From the NCBI GenBank assembly GCA_035499555.1, contig DATJYO010000076.1, forward strand, positions 26,150 to 90,149: DNA of 64,000 bases, read 5' to 3'. This document shows positions 28,053-36,518 of this stretch, in pieces. Every line of letters starts with the position of its first letter. The first letter of the stretch is position 1. Origin of the DNA: Bog-159 sp035499555 (GTDB taxonomy: Bacteria > Acidobacteriota > Terriglobia > Bryobacterales > Bryobacteraceae). The translations under genes were made by a program, and so were the position numbers. The notes under the pieces are model-generated. The model was not told the origin of the DNA. It saw only the letters and a list, made by a program, of their open reading frames with translations, and made no database searches.

Positions 28053-29558
28053 ATGACGCAATGGCTTAAACACGCAGGCGGCCTGCCGGCGATGCTGGGC
28101 ATGGTTCTCGGTCTTCCCGCAATGGCGCAGAATGTGGCGATCGACGCCGGGGCTGCCGCGCATCCTTTTCCGCACTTCTGGGAGCAGGTGTTCGGGTCGG
28201 GACGCGCGAACCTGGCCCTGCGCGAGAGCTATCGCCTTGACCTGCGCATGGTTCGCGCGGCCACCGATTTTCAATACGCCCGCTTCCACGCGATCTTCCA
28301 CGATGAAAACGGCGTTTACAACGAAGACGCACAAGGCCGCCCGGTCTATAACTTCTCCTACGTCGATCAGATCTACGACGGGTTGCTGGCCGATGGTGTG
28401 CGCCCGTTCGTCGAGTTGAGCTTCATGCCAAAGAAGCTGTCGGCCGCGCCGCCCGCGATCTTCCCCTTCTGGTACCACCCGCTGGTTTCGCCACCGCAGA
28501 ATTACGCCGGATGGGGCGCGCTGGTGGGCGCCCTGGCGCAGCACCTCGTGGAGCGCTACGGCATCGACGAGGTGGCGCAGTGGTACTTCGAAGTCTGGAA
28601 CGAGCCGAACATCGGCTTCTGGGCCGGGATGCCGCACGAGTCGACGTATTTTCAGCTTTACACCGCTGCCGCCGAAGCGCTGAAACAGGTCAGCCCGCGG
28701 CTGCGCGTGGGCGGACCCGCGACGGCGCAGGCCGCCTGGGTGGATCGCCTGATCGCGTATTGCGCCAAGAATCACGTGCCCATCGATTTCGCTTCCACGC
28801 ACGTCTATGGCAACGACACTTCGCAGAATGTCTTCGGAACCGACGAGACGATCAGCCGGCGCGATATGGTGGCGCGCGCCGTGCGCAAGGTACACGATCA
28901 GGTGAAGGCGTCGGCCATGCCGGATCTGCCGATCCATTGGACCGAGTACAACGCCAGTTACATGTTCGAGCCGGCGGTCACCGACGCGCCGTTCATGGGT
29001 CCCTGGCTGGCGAATAACATTCGGGAGTGCGATGGGCTGGTCACCACCATGTCGTACTGGACCTTCTCCGACGTCTTCGAGGAGCAGGGAGTGGTGAAGA
29101 CGCCGTTTTACGGGGGCTTCGGACTGATTGCCGCGGGCGGTATTCCCAAAGCGGCATTCCATGCGTTCCGCTTGTTGCACCAGCTCGGCAACCAGCGCCT
29201 GGCGGTCGACTCGGATTCCGTGCTGGCCACACGGCGGGGCGATGGCGCGCTGGAGATCGCCGTCTGGAACTATGCCGCGCCGGAGGAAGCCGGCGCGCCG
29301 GCCGAAATGACCCTGGTGTTTAAGGGTCTGGGCGCGGGCCGGCGGACCGTGAGCATTCAGCGTGTGGACGCGGACCATGGTTCGCCGATCAAGGCCTGGG
29401 AGGAGATGGGACGCCCGGCGTGGCCCACGCGCGAGCAGATCGCGGCCCTGAAAAAAGCGGCGCAGGCAGGCAGTCCGGAAGCCGCACAACTGGACGCGGA
29501 TGCCTCGCTCAAGATTCTCCTGCCGCCGCACGGGCTGGCGCTGGTGGAAGTGCCGTGA
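28053..29558 (+). CDS. Exported GH39-family glycoside hydrolase (beta-xylosidase-like)
   Basis: 501 residues from ATG 28053. I prefer it to the ATG at 28017 because AGGAG lies just upstream and a signal peptide follows (MTQWLKHAGG, then LPAMLGMVLGLPAMAQ). The catalytic domain is a (beta/alpha)8 clan-A fold: acid/base E184 in VWNEPNIGFW and nucleophile E298 in HWTEYNASYM, both on expected strand ends. A C-terminal beta-sandwich follows (about residue 380 onward). GH39 contains beta-xylosidases and alpha-L-iduronidases; xylosidase is the likelier role in a soil bacterium. Confidence 0.88.
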   Translation: MTQWLKHAGGLPAMLGMVLGLPAMAQNVAIDAGAAAHPFPHFWEQVFGSGRANLALRESYRLDLRMVRAATDFQYARFHAIFHDENGVYNEDAQGRPVYNFSYVDQIYDGLLADGVRPFVELSFMPKKLSAAPPAIFPFWYHPLVSPPQNYAGWGALVGALAQHLVERYGIDEVAQWYFEVWNEPNIGFWAGMPHESTYFQLYTAAAEALKQVSPRLRVGGPATAQAAWVDRLIAYCAKNHVPIDFASTHVYGNDTSQNVFGTDETISRRDMVARAVRKVHDQVKASAMPDLPIHWTEYNASYMFEPAVTDAPFMGPWLANNIRECDGLVTTMSYWTFSDVFEEQGVVKTPFYGGFGLIAAGGIPKAAFHAFRLLHQLGNQRLAVDSDSVLATRRGDGALEIAVWNYAAPEEAGAPAEMTLVFKGLGAGRRTVSIQRVDADHGSPIKAWEEMGRPAWPTREQIAALKKAAQAGSPEAAQLDADASLKILLPPHGLALVEVP

Positions 29559-30814
29559 GAGCCGCCCGGGCCGCGCTGTTGGCGTTGTTAGGGATCGCCG
29601 CCGCCCGGTGCCAGTCGCCCCAGCCGGATGCGTTCATCGAAGACCTGGAGCATCGTTCGTTCCTGTTCTTCTGGGAGCGCGCTGATCCCGAGACGGGCCA
29701 GGTGTTGGATCGTGCCAAAGCCGACGGCAGTCCGGAAACCCGGCGTGTGGCCAGCATCGCCGCCACCGGTTTCGGGCTGACCGCGCTGGCGATCGGCGCG
29801 GAGCATGGCTGGATCACGCGCGCGCAGGCCGAAGCCCGCACGTTGGCCACGCTGCGGTTCATGGCCCGGAAGTTGCCGCGGGAGCACGGCTGGTTCTACC
29901 ATTTCGTCGACCTCAAAACCGGGGCGCGGCAGTGGAAGTGCGAGCTTTCCTCCATCGACACCGCGTTGCTGATGGCGGGCGTGCTCACGGCGCGCGAGTA
30001 TTTCGGCGAGAACTCCGAGATCGGCAAATTGGCGGAGTCTATCTACGAGGCCATCGACTTTCGCTGGATGCTCAACGGCGATCCGAAGCTGCTATCGATG
30101 GGCTGGAAGCCGGAATCCGGATTCCTGGACGACCGCTGGGACCGCTACTGCGAGCTGATGATTCTCTATCTCGAAGCCATCGGATCGCCGCGGCACGCCA
30201 TCCCGGCGGATTCCTGGTACGCCTGGCGCCGGCCTCACGTGCATTACGAAGGCTTCGATTTCATCTCGGCCGCGCCCCCGCTGTTCACCCACCAGTATTC
30301 TCAGGCCTGGGTGGATTTTCGCGGGCGGCGCGAGGATCGCGGCGAGTACACCGGCTGGTTTCAGAATTCCGTTACGGCGACGCAGGCCCAGCGCGCGTTT
30401 TGCATCCATCTGCACTCGCAATTCGCGGACTACGGCCCGGATGCCTGGGGCCTGACGGCTTCCGACAGCGCCCACGGCTATGTCGCCTGGGGCGGACCGC
30501 CGGCCGCCGGGCCGATCGACGGCAGCCTGGTGCCGTGCGCCCCCGGCGGATCGCTGATGTTCACCCCGGTGATGGCTCGGCGTGCCCTGGAAAACATGCG
30601 CGGCATGCTCGACGGGCGCGTCTACACGCACTACGGTTTCGTGGACGCGTTCAATCCCCTGACTAAATGGATCGATCCGGATGTGATCGGCATCGATGTG
30701 GGCATCACGCTGCTGAGCGCGGAGAACATGCGCAACGGCAATGTCTGGTGTTGGTTCATGCGCAACGGCGCCATCCGCGGCGCCCTGGACAAGGTCGGCC
30801 TGCGCCGGCGATGA
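29555..30814 (+). CDS. Exported glucoamylase-family protein (GH144-like)
   Basis: 419 residues from GTG 29555, overlapping the GH39 stop by four bases. A signal peptide follows (RAARAALLALLGIAAARCQS). The core is the (alpha/alpha)6 barrel of the glycoamylase Pfam family: FLFFWERADPETGQVLDRAK, ASIAATGFGLTALAIGAEHGW, WKCELSSIDTALLMAGVL, YGPDAWGLTASDS and IDVGITLLSAENMRNG. Characterised members include beta-1,2-glucanases/sophorose-releasing enzymes (GH144), so it may act on beta-1,2-glucan rather than starch. Co-expression with GH39 suggests joint use on plant or microbial polysaccharide. Confidence 0.85.
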   Translation: MRAARAALLALLGIAAARCQSPQPDAFIEDLEHRSFLFFWERADPETGQVLDRAKADGSPETRRVASIAATGFGLTALAIGAEHGWITRAQAEARTLATLRFMARKLPREHGWFYHFVDLKTGARQWKCELSSIDTALLMAGVLTAREYFGENSEIGKLAESIYEAIDFRWMLNGDPKLLSMGWKPESGFLDDRWDRYCELMILYLEAIGSPRHAIPADSWYAWRRPHVHYEGFDFISAAPPLFTHQYSQAWVDFRGRREDRGEYTGWFQNSVTATQAQRAFCIHLHSQFADYGPDAWGLTASDSAHGYVAWGGPPAAGPIDGSLVPCAPGGSLMFTPVMARRALENMRGMLDGRVYTHYGFVDAFNPLTKWIDPDVIGIDVGITLLSAENMRNGNVWCWFMRNGAIRGALDKVGLRRR

Positions 30815-30816
30815 TC

Positions 30817-31935
30817 CTATAGCAGCCGGCGTCCGGCGGGACCGGTGTCGTATCCTCCCAGGCCTTCCAGCTCCCGCCGGAAATCGGCGCGGTTGAGCGT
30901 GTCGAGCAGCGTCTGAATCGGCGGATAGTCGAGATGCTGGCGGCGGATCGCCAGGTCGTAGCGTTCGCTTTCGAGCGGGATGAAATCCAGTCCGAACACG
31001 CGGGCCGCCGCGCGCGTGGCGATACAGCAATCGGCGTCGCCCGCGCGTACCTGCCAGGCGGCGGGCAGATGACCGCCTTCGGTCCGGCCGTAGCCGCGTA
31101 CCTTGCCGGCCGCAATGCCAAGATGTTTGAGATGGGAATCGAGAAGCATACGGCTGCCGGCGCCGGGCTCGCGATTGACGATGCTGACGTCGCGCTGCGC
31201 CAGGTCCGCGATGGAGCGAATGGCCTTGGGATTGCCTCGTGCCACCACCAGGCCTTCTTCCCAGACCGCCAGCGAGATCACGGCTACCGACTTGCGTGGG
31301 AACAGACGGTGGATGGCCGGCAGATTCGATTCACCGCTGGCTTCGTCGCGCAGATGCGTGCCGGCGACGTGAATGATGCCCTGCTTCAGCAGCGCCAGGG
31401 CTTGCGTGCTGTTGCGCTGCGCGGTGACCAGTTCCACGCCCGCGCGCAGGACGTGGCGGGCCAGGACCGAAATGCCGGGATCGCAGCCGGCGATCAGGAT
31501 CCGGTTGCCGAGGTCGCAATCGGCATGGAAGCGCTGTACGGCGGGTCGGCCGCCGCCGTGCGAACCCTCCACCAGCACCGCATCCGCGGTGGGCAGATAC
31601 CACGGGACGGGTGACGCCGGCGAGGCCACGGTGTGGCGGTCTACGCGGCAAAGCTGCATGGGATCGCCGGCGCGCGGGGTTGCCGCATCCGGCAGCAGCG
31701 TCACCGGTTCGGGGGGCGGCGCGGCGGATTCCGGCGTGTCCAGCGCGAACAGGTCCTCCACGCTGGCCTCCAGGGCCCGCGCCAGCCGCAGGGCCACCGC
31801 GGTATTCGGCACGTAGCTGCCGGATTCGATCGCGTAAATCGTCTGCCGGCTGATGCCCGCGCTTTCCGCCAGCGCCGCCGCGGCCAACCCCCGTTTGCGG
31901 CGGTAATCGGCCAGGTGATTGGCAATGTCTCGCAT
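30817..31935 (-). CDS. HTH-type regulator with a periplasmic-binding-protein-like ligand domain
   Basis: 372 residues. Residues 3-62 are an XRE helix-turn-helix (LADYRRKRGLAAAALAESAG, ISRQTIYAIESGSYVPNT). From about residue 130 onward comes a PBP-like domain (LIAGCDPGISVLARHVLR, RNSTQALALLKQGIIHVAGTH, SIVNREPGAGSRMLLD, AGDADCCIATRAAA), the fold of molybdate/tungstate-type sensing regulators. The gene is divergent from a MoeB/ThiF enzyme, which suggests it senses molybdate or a molybdopterin-related ligand. That is inference from fold and context. Confidence 0.82.
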   Translation of the reverse strand: MRDIANHLADYRRKRGLAAAALAESAGISRQTIYAIESGSYVPNTAVALRLARALEASVEDLFALDTPESAAPPPEPVTLLPDAATPRAGDPMQLCRVDRHTVASPASPVPWYLPTADAVLVEGSHGGGRPAVQRFHADCDLGNRILIAGCDPGISVLARHVLRAGVELVTAQRNSTQALALLKQGIIHVAGTHLRDEASGESNLPAIHRLFPRKSVAVISLAVWEEGLVVARGNPKAIRSIADLAQRDVSIVNREPGAGSRMLLDSHLKHLGIAAGKVRGYGRTEGGHLPAAWQVRAGDADCCIATRAAARVFGLDFIPLESERYDLAIRRQHLDYPPIQTLLDTLNRADFRRELEGLGGYDTGPAGRRLL

Positions 31936-31945
31936 CGAAGACTCC

Positions 31946-31958
31946 CGTCACTCTGACG
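31946..31958. promoter_or_regulatory. Palindrome CGTCA-N3-TGACG, possible operator
   Basis: A perfect 13-base dyad (arms of five, spacer CTC) lies 10 bases upstream of the regulator start and 45 bases upstream of the MoeB/ThiF start. It is placed where an autoregulated divergent promoter would carry its operator. Confidence 0.45.
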
Positions 31959-31967
31959 TTACACCAC

Positions 31968-31984
31968 GGCGGCATCCGGCCGCC
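31968..31984. promoter_or_regulatory. Palindrome GGCGGC-N5-GCCGCC
   Basis: A second dyad, arms of six with spacer ATCCG, in the same 68-base divergent region. GC-rich dyads arise readily by chance in this genome, so it is weaker evidence than the CGTCA site. Confidence 0.3.
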
Positions 31985-32003
31985 ACGCGCTACCATCGGA
32001 AAG

Positions 32004-33026
32004 GTGACGGCGGCGGAGAAAGAGCGCTATTCACGGCAGATAATCTTCGCGGGCCTGGGCGAAGCCGGCCAGGAGCGGCTTCTGTCCTCGCATGCCGCCA
32101 TCGTGGGATGCGGCGCGCTGGGCAGTTTCCAGGCGGCGGCCCTGGCGCGGGCGGGCGTCGGGCGGCTCACGATCGTCGATCGCGATTATGTGGAGCCGAG
32201 CAATCTGCAGCGGCAATGGCTGTTCGAGGAATCCGATGCCGCCGAAGCGCTGCCCAAAGCCGTGGCGGCGGAACGCCGGCTGGCGCGGATCAATTCTGCG
32301 GTGCAGGCGCACGCGGTGGTGGCGGATTTGACCCCGGCCAATATCGCGGATCTTCTGGGCGATGCGCAAGTGATCCTGGACGGCACCGACAATTTCGAAA
32401 CGCGATACCTGATCAATGACTTTGCCATCAGCCGCGCGACTCCGTGGATCTACGGCGCGGCGGTGGGCAGCTACGGCATCGCCATGCCCGTGATTCCCGG
32501 GCGCACCGCCTGTCTGCGGTGTGTCTACCCCGATCCGCCCGCGGGCGCGCAACCGACTTGCGAGACCGCCGGGGTGCTGAATTCGGTGACCGCGATCATC
32601 GCCGCGCTGCAATCGGCGGACGCCTTGAAGATTCTGGCCGGACATGCGGACGCCGTGCGTCCGCGCATCACCACGGTGGATGTGTGGGACGGTGGCATCC
32701 GCCAGATCGAGCCACCGCCGCCGGCGCCTGATTGTCCCGCGTGCCGGGCGCGGGATTTCGTTTACCTTGACGGGGAGCGCCGCGCGCCAGTCAGTCTGTG
32801 CGGGCGCAATGCCGTGCAAATCCATGAGCGCGCACGTCCGATCGACCTGGAGCAATTGCGCACCGTGCTGCAACCGCTGGGCGAAGTGCGCGCCAACGAC
32901 TTCGCCCTCCGATTCGTAACCGGACCGTACGAGATGACGATATTTCCGGACGGCCGCGCAATTATCAAGGGAACTACCGACGTCGGGCTCGCGCGAAGCT
33001 TGTATGCGCGGTATGTGGGGGGATAA
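32004..33026 (+). CDS. MoeB/ThiF-family adenylyltransferase
   Basis: 340 residues, GTG start. It adenylates the C-terminus of a small sulfur carrier (MoaD or ThiS), the step before thiocarboxylate formation. Visible: RYSRQIIFAGLGEAGQERL, nucleotide-binding GCGALGSFQAAALARAGVG, VDRDYVEPSNLQRQ, DGTDNFETRYLIND, and zinc-binding CxxC pairs (CLRCVYPD and CPACRARD). The segment PTCETAGVLNSV carries the usual cysteine. A C-terminal extension (about 265-340) resembles a small ubiquitin-like or rhodanese-replacing tail; I cannot name it. The divergent regulator suggests molybdopterin synthesis. Confidence 0.9.
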   Translation: MTAAEKERYSRQIIFAGLGEAGQERLLSSHAAIVGCGALGSFQAAALARAGVGRLTIVDRDYVEPSNLQRQWLFEESDAAEALPKAVAAERRLARINSAVQAHAVVADLTPANIADLLGDAQVILDGTDNFETRYLINDFAISRATPWIYGAAVGSYGIAMPVIPGRTACLRCVYPDPPAGAQPTCETAGVLNSVTAIIAALQSADALKILAGHADAVRPRITTVDVWDGGIRQIEPPPPAPDCPACRARDFVYLDGERRAPVSLCGRNAVQIHERARPIDLEQLRTVLQPLGEVRANDFALRFVTGPYEMTIFPDGRAIIKGTTDVGLARSLYARYVGG

Positions 33027-33080
33027 CATGCGACCGCTTCTGACCGCGGAGCCAGACGAATCCGCGCGGCGATCCGCTCC

Positions 33081-33566
33081 ATGAAAACTACTAATGCCGG
33101 CGCCGGGTTCATTCCGATATGGATTGTGGAGGTTCCGCTCGCCAACGTATGGGTGGCCGCGTTCCTGAGGAAGTTCGATAAGCCGCACCAGCAGATCCAC
33201 GCCATTGCCGGGGATGTCGAGAGACTCAAGGATAATCAGCAGTACGAGCAGGCGCAGCAGGTGATTGCCCGGACACGCGATGGGTTGCTCTCCGGCATGG
33301 TGAAGCTATTTGCGGAATTGCGGGATCTGGTGCGCAGCGAGCAGCGCGAGACCGCCATGGTATTGGCACAAGGAAACAAACTGCTCGGCGTCACCGTGGA
33401 TGCGGCGCAGTCCATCGAGCGGCTGCTCGATGGGAGCATCGAGGAAATCTCGCCCCTGGTGCCGATCGCTCGCGACGGGGTGGTGCGCAGGCATGCCCGA
33501 ACAGCCAAGGCGAACGACGTCATTCTGCTGGTGGAAACAGACCGTCTGATGGCTTCAGCGGCGTGA
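33081..33566 (+). CDS. Small CZB-like/CheW-like chemotaxis-related protein
   Basis: 161 residues. Residues 28-85 (FDKPHQQIHAIAGDVERLKD and onward, ending LLSGMVKLFAELRDLV) match the second half of chemoreceptor zinc-binding (CZB) domains, including the HxxxH pair; the first-half His and Cys ligands are not seen. Residues 88-158 (ETAMVLAQGNKLLGVTVDAAQSI, then DVILLVETDRLM) look like the last part of a CheW fold. It may be a cut-down CheW or CZB protein. No che genes are nearby. The family assignment is by eye and uncertain. Confidence 0.5.
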   Translation: MKTTNAGAGFIPIWIVEVPLANVWVAAFLRKFDKPHQQIHAIAGDVERLKDNQQYEQAQQVIARTRDGLLSGMVKLFAELRDLVRSEQRETAMVLAQGNKLLGVTVDAAQSIERLLDGSIEEISPLVPIARDGVVRRHARTAKANDVILLVETDRLMASAA

Positions 33567-33631
33567 GCGCGCGGGCGTAGCGGGACAGTCCAGGGCCGGT
33601 GCTTGCCGCCATTTACAATGATCTTGACGGC

Positions 33632-34357
33632 ATGCAACGGACTCCGGACTCGCTGCGCGCGCTTCTCGCGAATCTGATCGACTATGCGGGTTTGTATCCA
33701 CCCGCGGCTCTGCCGTTGTCCGAAGTGCTGGATCATTATCAGGCTTATCTGGCTTCGCCGGAGGTCTGGATGCTGAACCGCATCGTGCTTCCCGCCGCCA
33801 GGCTGCCGGAAGCGCCGCTCGGCAAGGATTGGCGCGTGACCCTGTTGGTCGACGCGGAGCCCGGTCCGCTGCCGGCACAAGTGGAGACACTCGAAACCAA
33901 GCTCCCGCGCCGTCTGTCGTTGCCCACCTATTGCGAAGCGCCCATAGACACAATTCATGGCGCCTTCGCCAAGGTGCGCACCGGCGGCCTGACTCCGGAG
34001 GCGATCCCAACTTCCGACGCGCTGGCCGAGTTCCTGAGTGAAGCTGCCGCGCGCCGCATGGCTTTCAAGGCTACGGCAGGGTTGCACCATCCCATGCGGA
34101 CCACCATGCACGGGTTTGTGAATGTCTTCGTGGCCGCGATGTTCGCCTGGCGGGGAGTAGAACGTGGGCTGCTCCTCGACGTTTTGAACGAGACGAACCC
34201 ACAGTCGTTCGATTTCCGCGACGGCGAATTGCGGTGGCGCGGCCGCGGCATCTCCACCGCCGGGATCGCGTCGGCGCGCCGCGACTTTGCCCACAGTTTC
34301 GGATCCTGCTCGTTCGCGGAGCCGGTCGCCGATCTGCGCCATTTGGGGTTTCTGTGA
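33632..34357 (+). CDS. Conserved hypothetical protein
   Basis: 241 residues from ATG 33632 (an earlier TTG at 33599 is less likely). The start SLRALLANLIDYAGLYPPAA and the block AFKATAGLHHPMRTTMHGFVNVF are strongly patterned, with two adjacent histidines, and look like an enzyme core. SCSFAEPVADLRHLGFL ends it. No signal peptide or membrane segment. I do not recognise a characterised family. Confidence 0.7.
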   Translation: MQRTPDSLRALLANLIDYAGLYPPAALPLSEVLDHYQAYLASPEVWMLNRIVLPAARLPEAPLGKDWRVTLLVDAEPGPLPAQVETLETKLPRRLSLPTYCEAPIDTIHGAFAKVRTGGLTPEAIPTSDALAEFLSEAAARRMAFKATAGLHHPMRTTMHGFVNVFVAAMFAWRGVERGLLLDVLNETNPQSFDFRDGELRWRGRGISTAGIASARRDFAHSFGSCSFAEPVADLRHLGFL

Positions 34358-34413
34358 GTTTCGGACCCGTATATTGAAAATACGGACGATTCCAACTACG
34401 CTGTCTGTAGATT

Positions 34414-34872
34414 ATGGATCGCCGGAAGTTCATCGTCGCCGGACTGGCGGGTACCGCGGCCGGCTGCGGCCGCGCGAGAAGCTCCTGGCGCTTCTTCACC
34501 ATGGAAGAAGCCCGCACGCTGGAGGCAGCCTGCGCGCATATCATCCCCGAAGATCAGGATGCGGGCGCGGTGCGCGCCGGCGTGGTGGTCTTCATCGACC
34601 GCCAGCTCACGGGATTTTATAAGCCGCTGCGAAAAGTTTACCGGGAAGGCCTGGCCGCCATGGGGTCCGGATTCGCCGATCTGCCCCCTGCCGCGCAGCT
34701 CGACAAGCTCCGCCAAATGGAGCGCGATCCGGCATCTAAGCCGTTCTTCGACATGCTGGTGGCGCACACTATGCAGGGCTATTACGGCGACCCGCGTCAC
34801 GGCGGAAACCGCGATCGGGTGAGTTGGAAGATGCTCGGTGTGGCCTCGCCGCCGATTCGGGGGCGCGCGTGA
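34414..34872 (+). CDS. Gluconate 2-dehydrogenase subunit 3-family protein (Tat-exported)
   Basis: 152 residues. The N-terminus MDRRKFIVAGLAGTAAGCGR is a Tat signal that also contains a lipobox-like AAGC, so it may be a Tat-dependent lipoprotein. The mature part (FFTMEEARTLEAACAHIIPED, then DPRHGGNRDRVSWKMLG) is the gamma subunit family of gluconate dehydrogenase. The Tat signal of this small subunit is thought to carry the flavoprotein across the membrane. It is first in a three-gene coupled operon. Confidence 0.9.
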   Translation: MDRRKFIVAGLAGTAAGCGRARSSWRFFTMEEARTLEAACAHIIPEDQDAGAVRAGVVVFIDRQLTGFYKPLRKVYREGLAAMGSGFADLPPAAQLDKLRQMERDPASKPFFDMLVAHTMQGYYGDPRHGGNRDRVSWKMLGVASPPIRGRA

Positions 34873-36518
34873 AGCGTGTCAACGCGGTGGTGGTGGGCGC
34901 CGGCGCCGGCGGCGGCATCGTGGCCAAGGAACTGGCCGTCGCCGGTCTGAGCGTGGTCTTGCTCGAGCGCGGTAAGTGGTATACGCCTTTCGACGGCCGC
35001 AAGGACGATCTTCGCAATCAGCGCACCACGGTGCTGGGCAACGCTTTTGGTCCGGACGACGAGCGCAATCCGCGGGTGGCCGTCGATCTCCAGGGGCGGG
35101 CGCACTCGGTGCGGGCCAGCGGTCCGGGCTACAGCAACAACGCGGCTTGCGTAGGTGGGGGAACGCTCAGCTACGGCGCCATGGCGTGGCGCTATATGGA
35201 GAAGGACTTCCGCATGCGCTCCACCTACGGCCAGGTACCCGGGAGCACGCTCGAAGACTGGCCCATCTCTTACCAGGATCTGGAGCCCTATTACGAGAAG
35301 GCCGAGTGGGAAATCGGCGTTTCGGGCGATGATTCCGGCAATCCGTTCCGCGCGCCGCGGCGCAAGCCGCTGCCGATGCCGCCGCTGCCGCCCAACCGGG
35401 AATTCGAGATCCTGGAGCCGGCCGCCAGGCGCCTGGGGCTGCATCCCTTCCACATCCCCATGCTTCGCAACACGATCCCCTACAACGGTCGCGGACCGTG
35501 CATGCGCTGCCGCTGGTGCGTAGGCTTCGCCTGCGAGGTGAACGCCAAGTGCGGCACCCAGAACACCGTCATCCCCAAGTCCCTGGCTACCGGCAACTGT
35601 GAGCTGCGCACCGAATGCATGGTCCGGCAGATCCTGACGGATGCGCGCGGCCGGGTCACCGGGGTCGAATACTTCGATGTCCATGATCGCCTGCGCACGC
35701 AGGAAGCCGACCTCGTGGTCGTGTCGAGCGCGGCGGTGGAGTCGGCGCGGCTGCTGCTCAACTCCAAAAGCACGCTGTTTCCAAACGGACTGGGCAATCG
35801 CTACGATTGGGTCGGCCGGAACCTCCAGGGCCACTGCTACACCGGCGCGTTCGGCATCATGCCGGACGACATCTACGACGACCTGGGCCCCGGCGCTTCC
35901 ATCGCCATCTGCGACTTCAACCATGGCAATCCGGGCCTGGCCGGCGGCGCCATGCTGGCCAACGAGTTCATCCGCCTGCCTTACCAGTTTGTAGGCATGC
36001 TGCCGCCGGACGTTCCTAAGTGGGGTCCCGCGCACAAGGATTTCATGCGGCGCTATTACCGCCGTGCGATCGCCGTGCAGGGACCCACGCAGGAGATGCC
36101 CATGTTCGAGGCGCGTGTGACGGTGGATCCCGACGTTCCGGATTATTGGGGCATTCCGGTGGCGCGGCTTTCCGGCGACAAGCACCCGCACACCATCGAA
36201 ATCAGCACGGCCATGGCCGCCAAGGCCGAAGCGTGGCTGAGGGAAGCCGGCGCCGTGCGCACCTGGAAGAAGCTGGCTGGACCCGGATACACCGGCGGAC
36301 AGCACCAGGCCGGCACCTGCCGCATGGGCAACGACCCGAAAACGTCAGTAGTCAACCGCTACTGCCAGGTGCACGATATCGATAACTTGTTCGTGATCGA
36401 CGGCAGCGTACATGTCACCAATGGCGGATTCAACCCCGTGCTGACCATCATGGCCAATGCCTACCGCGCGTCGGAGTACCTGGTGAAGGGTTGGAAAGGG
36501 ACGCGGTACCGCTCATGA
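34869..36518 (+). CDS. GMC-family FAD-dependent dehydrogenase (gluconate dehydrogenase large-subunit type)
   Basis: 549 residues from GTG 34869, overlapping the subunit-3 stop by four bases. It starts KRVNAVVVGAGAGGGIVAKE, an FAD-binding GxGxxG without its own signal peptide, fitting export by the partner's Tat signal. NNAACVGGGTLSYGAMAWR, CMRCRWCVGFACEVNAKCG (five cysteines), GGQHQAGTCRMG and VTNGGFNPVLTIMANAYR (catalytic His/Asn region) are present. It should oxidise a sugar or sugar acid in the periplasm and pass electrons to the cytochrome encoded next. Confidence 0.92.
   Translation: MKRVNAVVVGAGAGGGIVAKELAVAGLSVVLLERGKWYTPFDGRKDDLRNQRTTVLGNAFGPDDERNPRVAVDLQGRAHSVRASGPGYSNNAACVGGGTLSYGAMAWRYMEKDFRMRSTYGQVPGSTLEDWPISYQDLEPYYEKAEWEIGVSGDDSGNPFRAPRRKPLPMPPLPPNREFEILEPAARRLGLHPFHIPMLRNTIPYNGRGPCMRCRWCVGFACEVNAKCGTQNTVIPKSLATGNCELRTECMVRQILTDARGRVTGVEYFDVHDRLRTQEADLVVVSSAAVESARLLLNSKSTLFPNGLGNRYDWVGRNLQGHCYTGAFGIMPDDIYDDLGPGASIAICDFNHGNPGLAGGAMLANEFIRLPYQFVGMLPPDVPKWGPAHKDFMRRYYRRAIAVQGPTQEMPMFEARVTVDPDVPDYWGIPVARLSGDKHPHTIEISTAMAAKAEAWLREAGAVRTWKKLAGPGYTGGQHQAGTCRMGNDPKTSVVNRYCQVHDIDNLFVIDGSVHVTNGGFNPVLTIMANAYRASEYLVKGWKGTRYRS

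Noticed and set aside
28020..29531. A 503-codon minus-strand open frame opposite the GH39 gene
   Set aside because: No recognisable domain and shadow-type composition; the plus strand carries both catalytic glutamates and a signal peptide.
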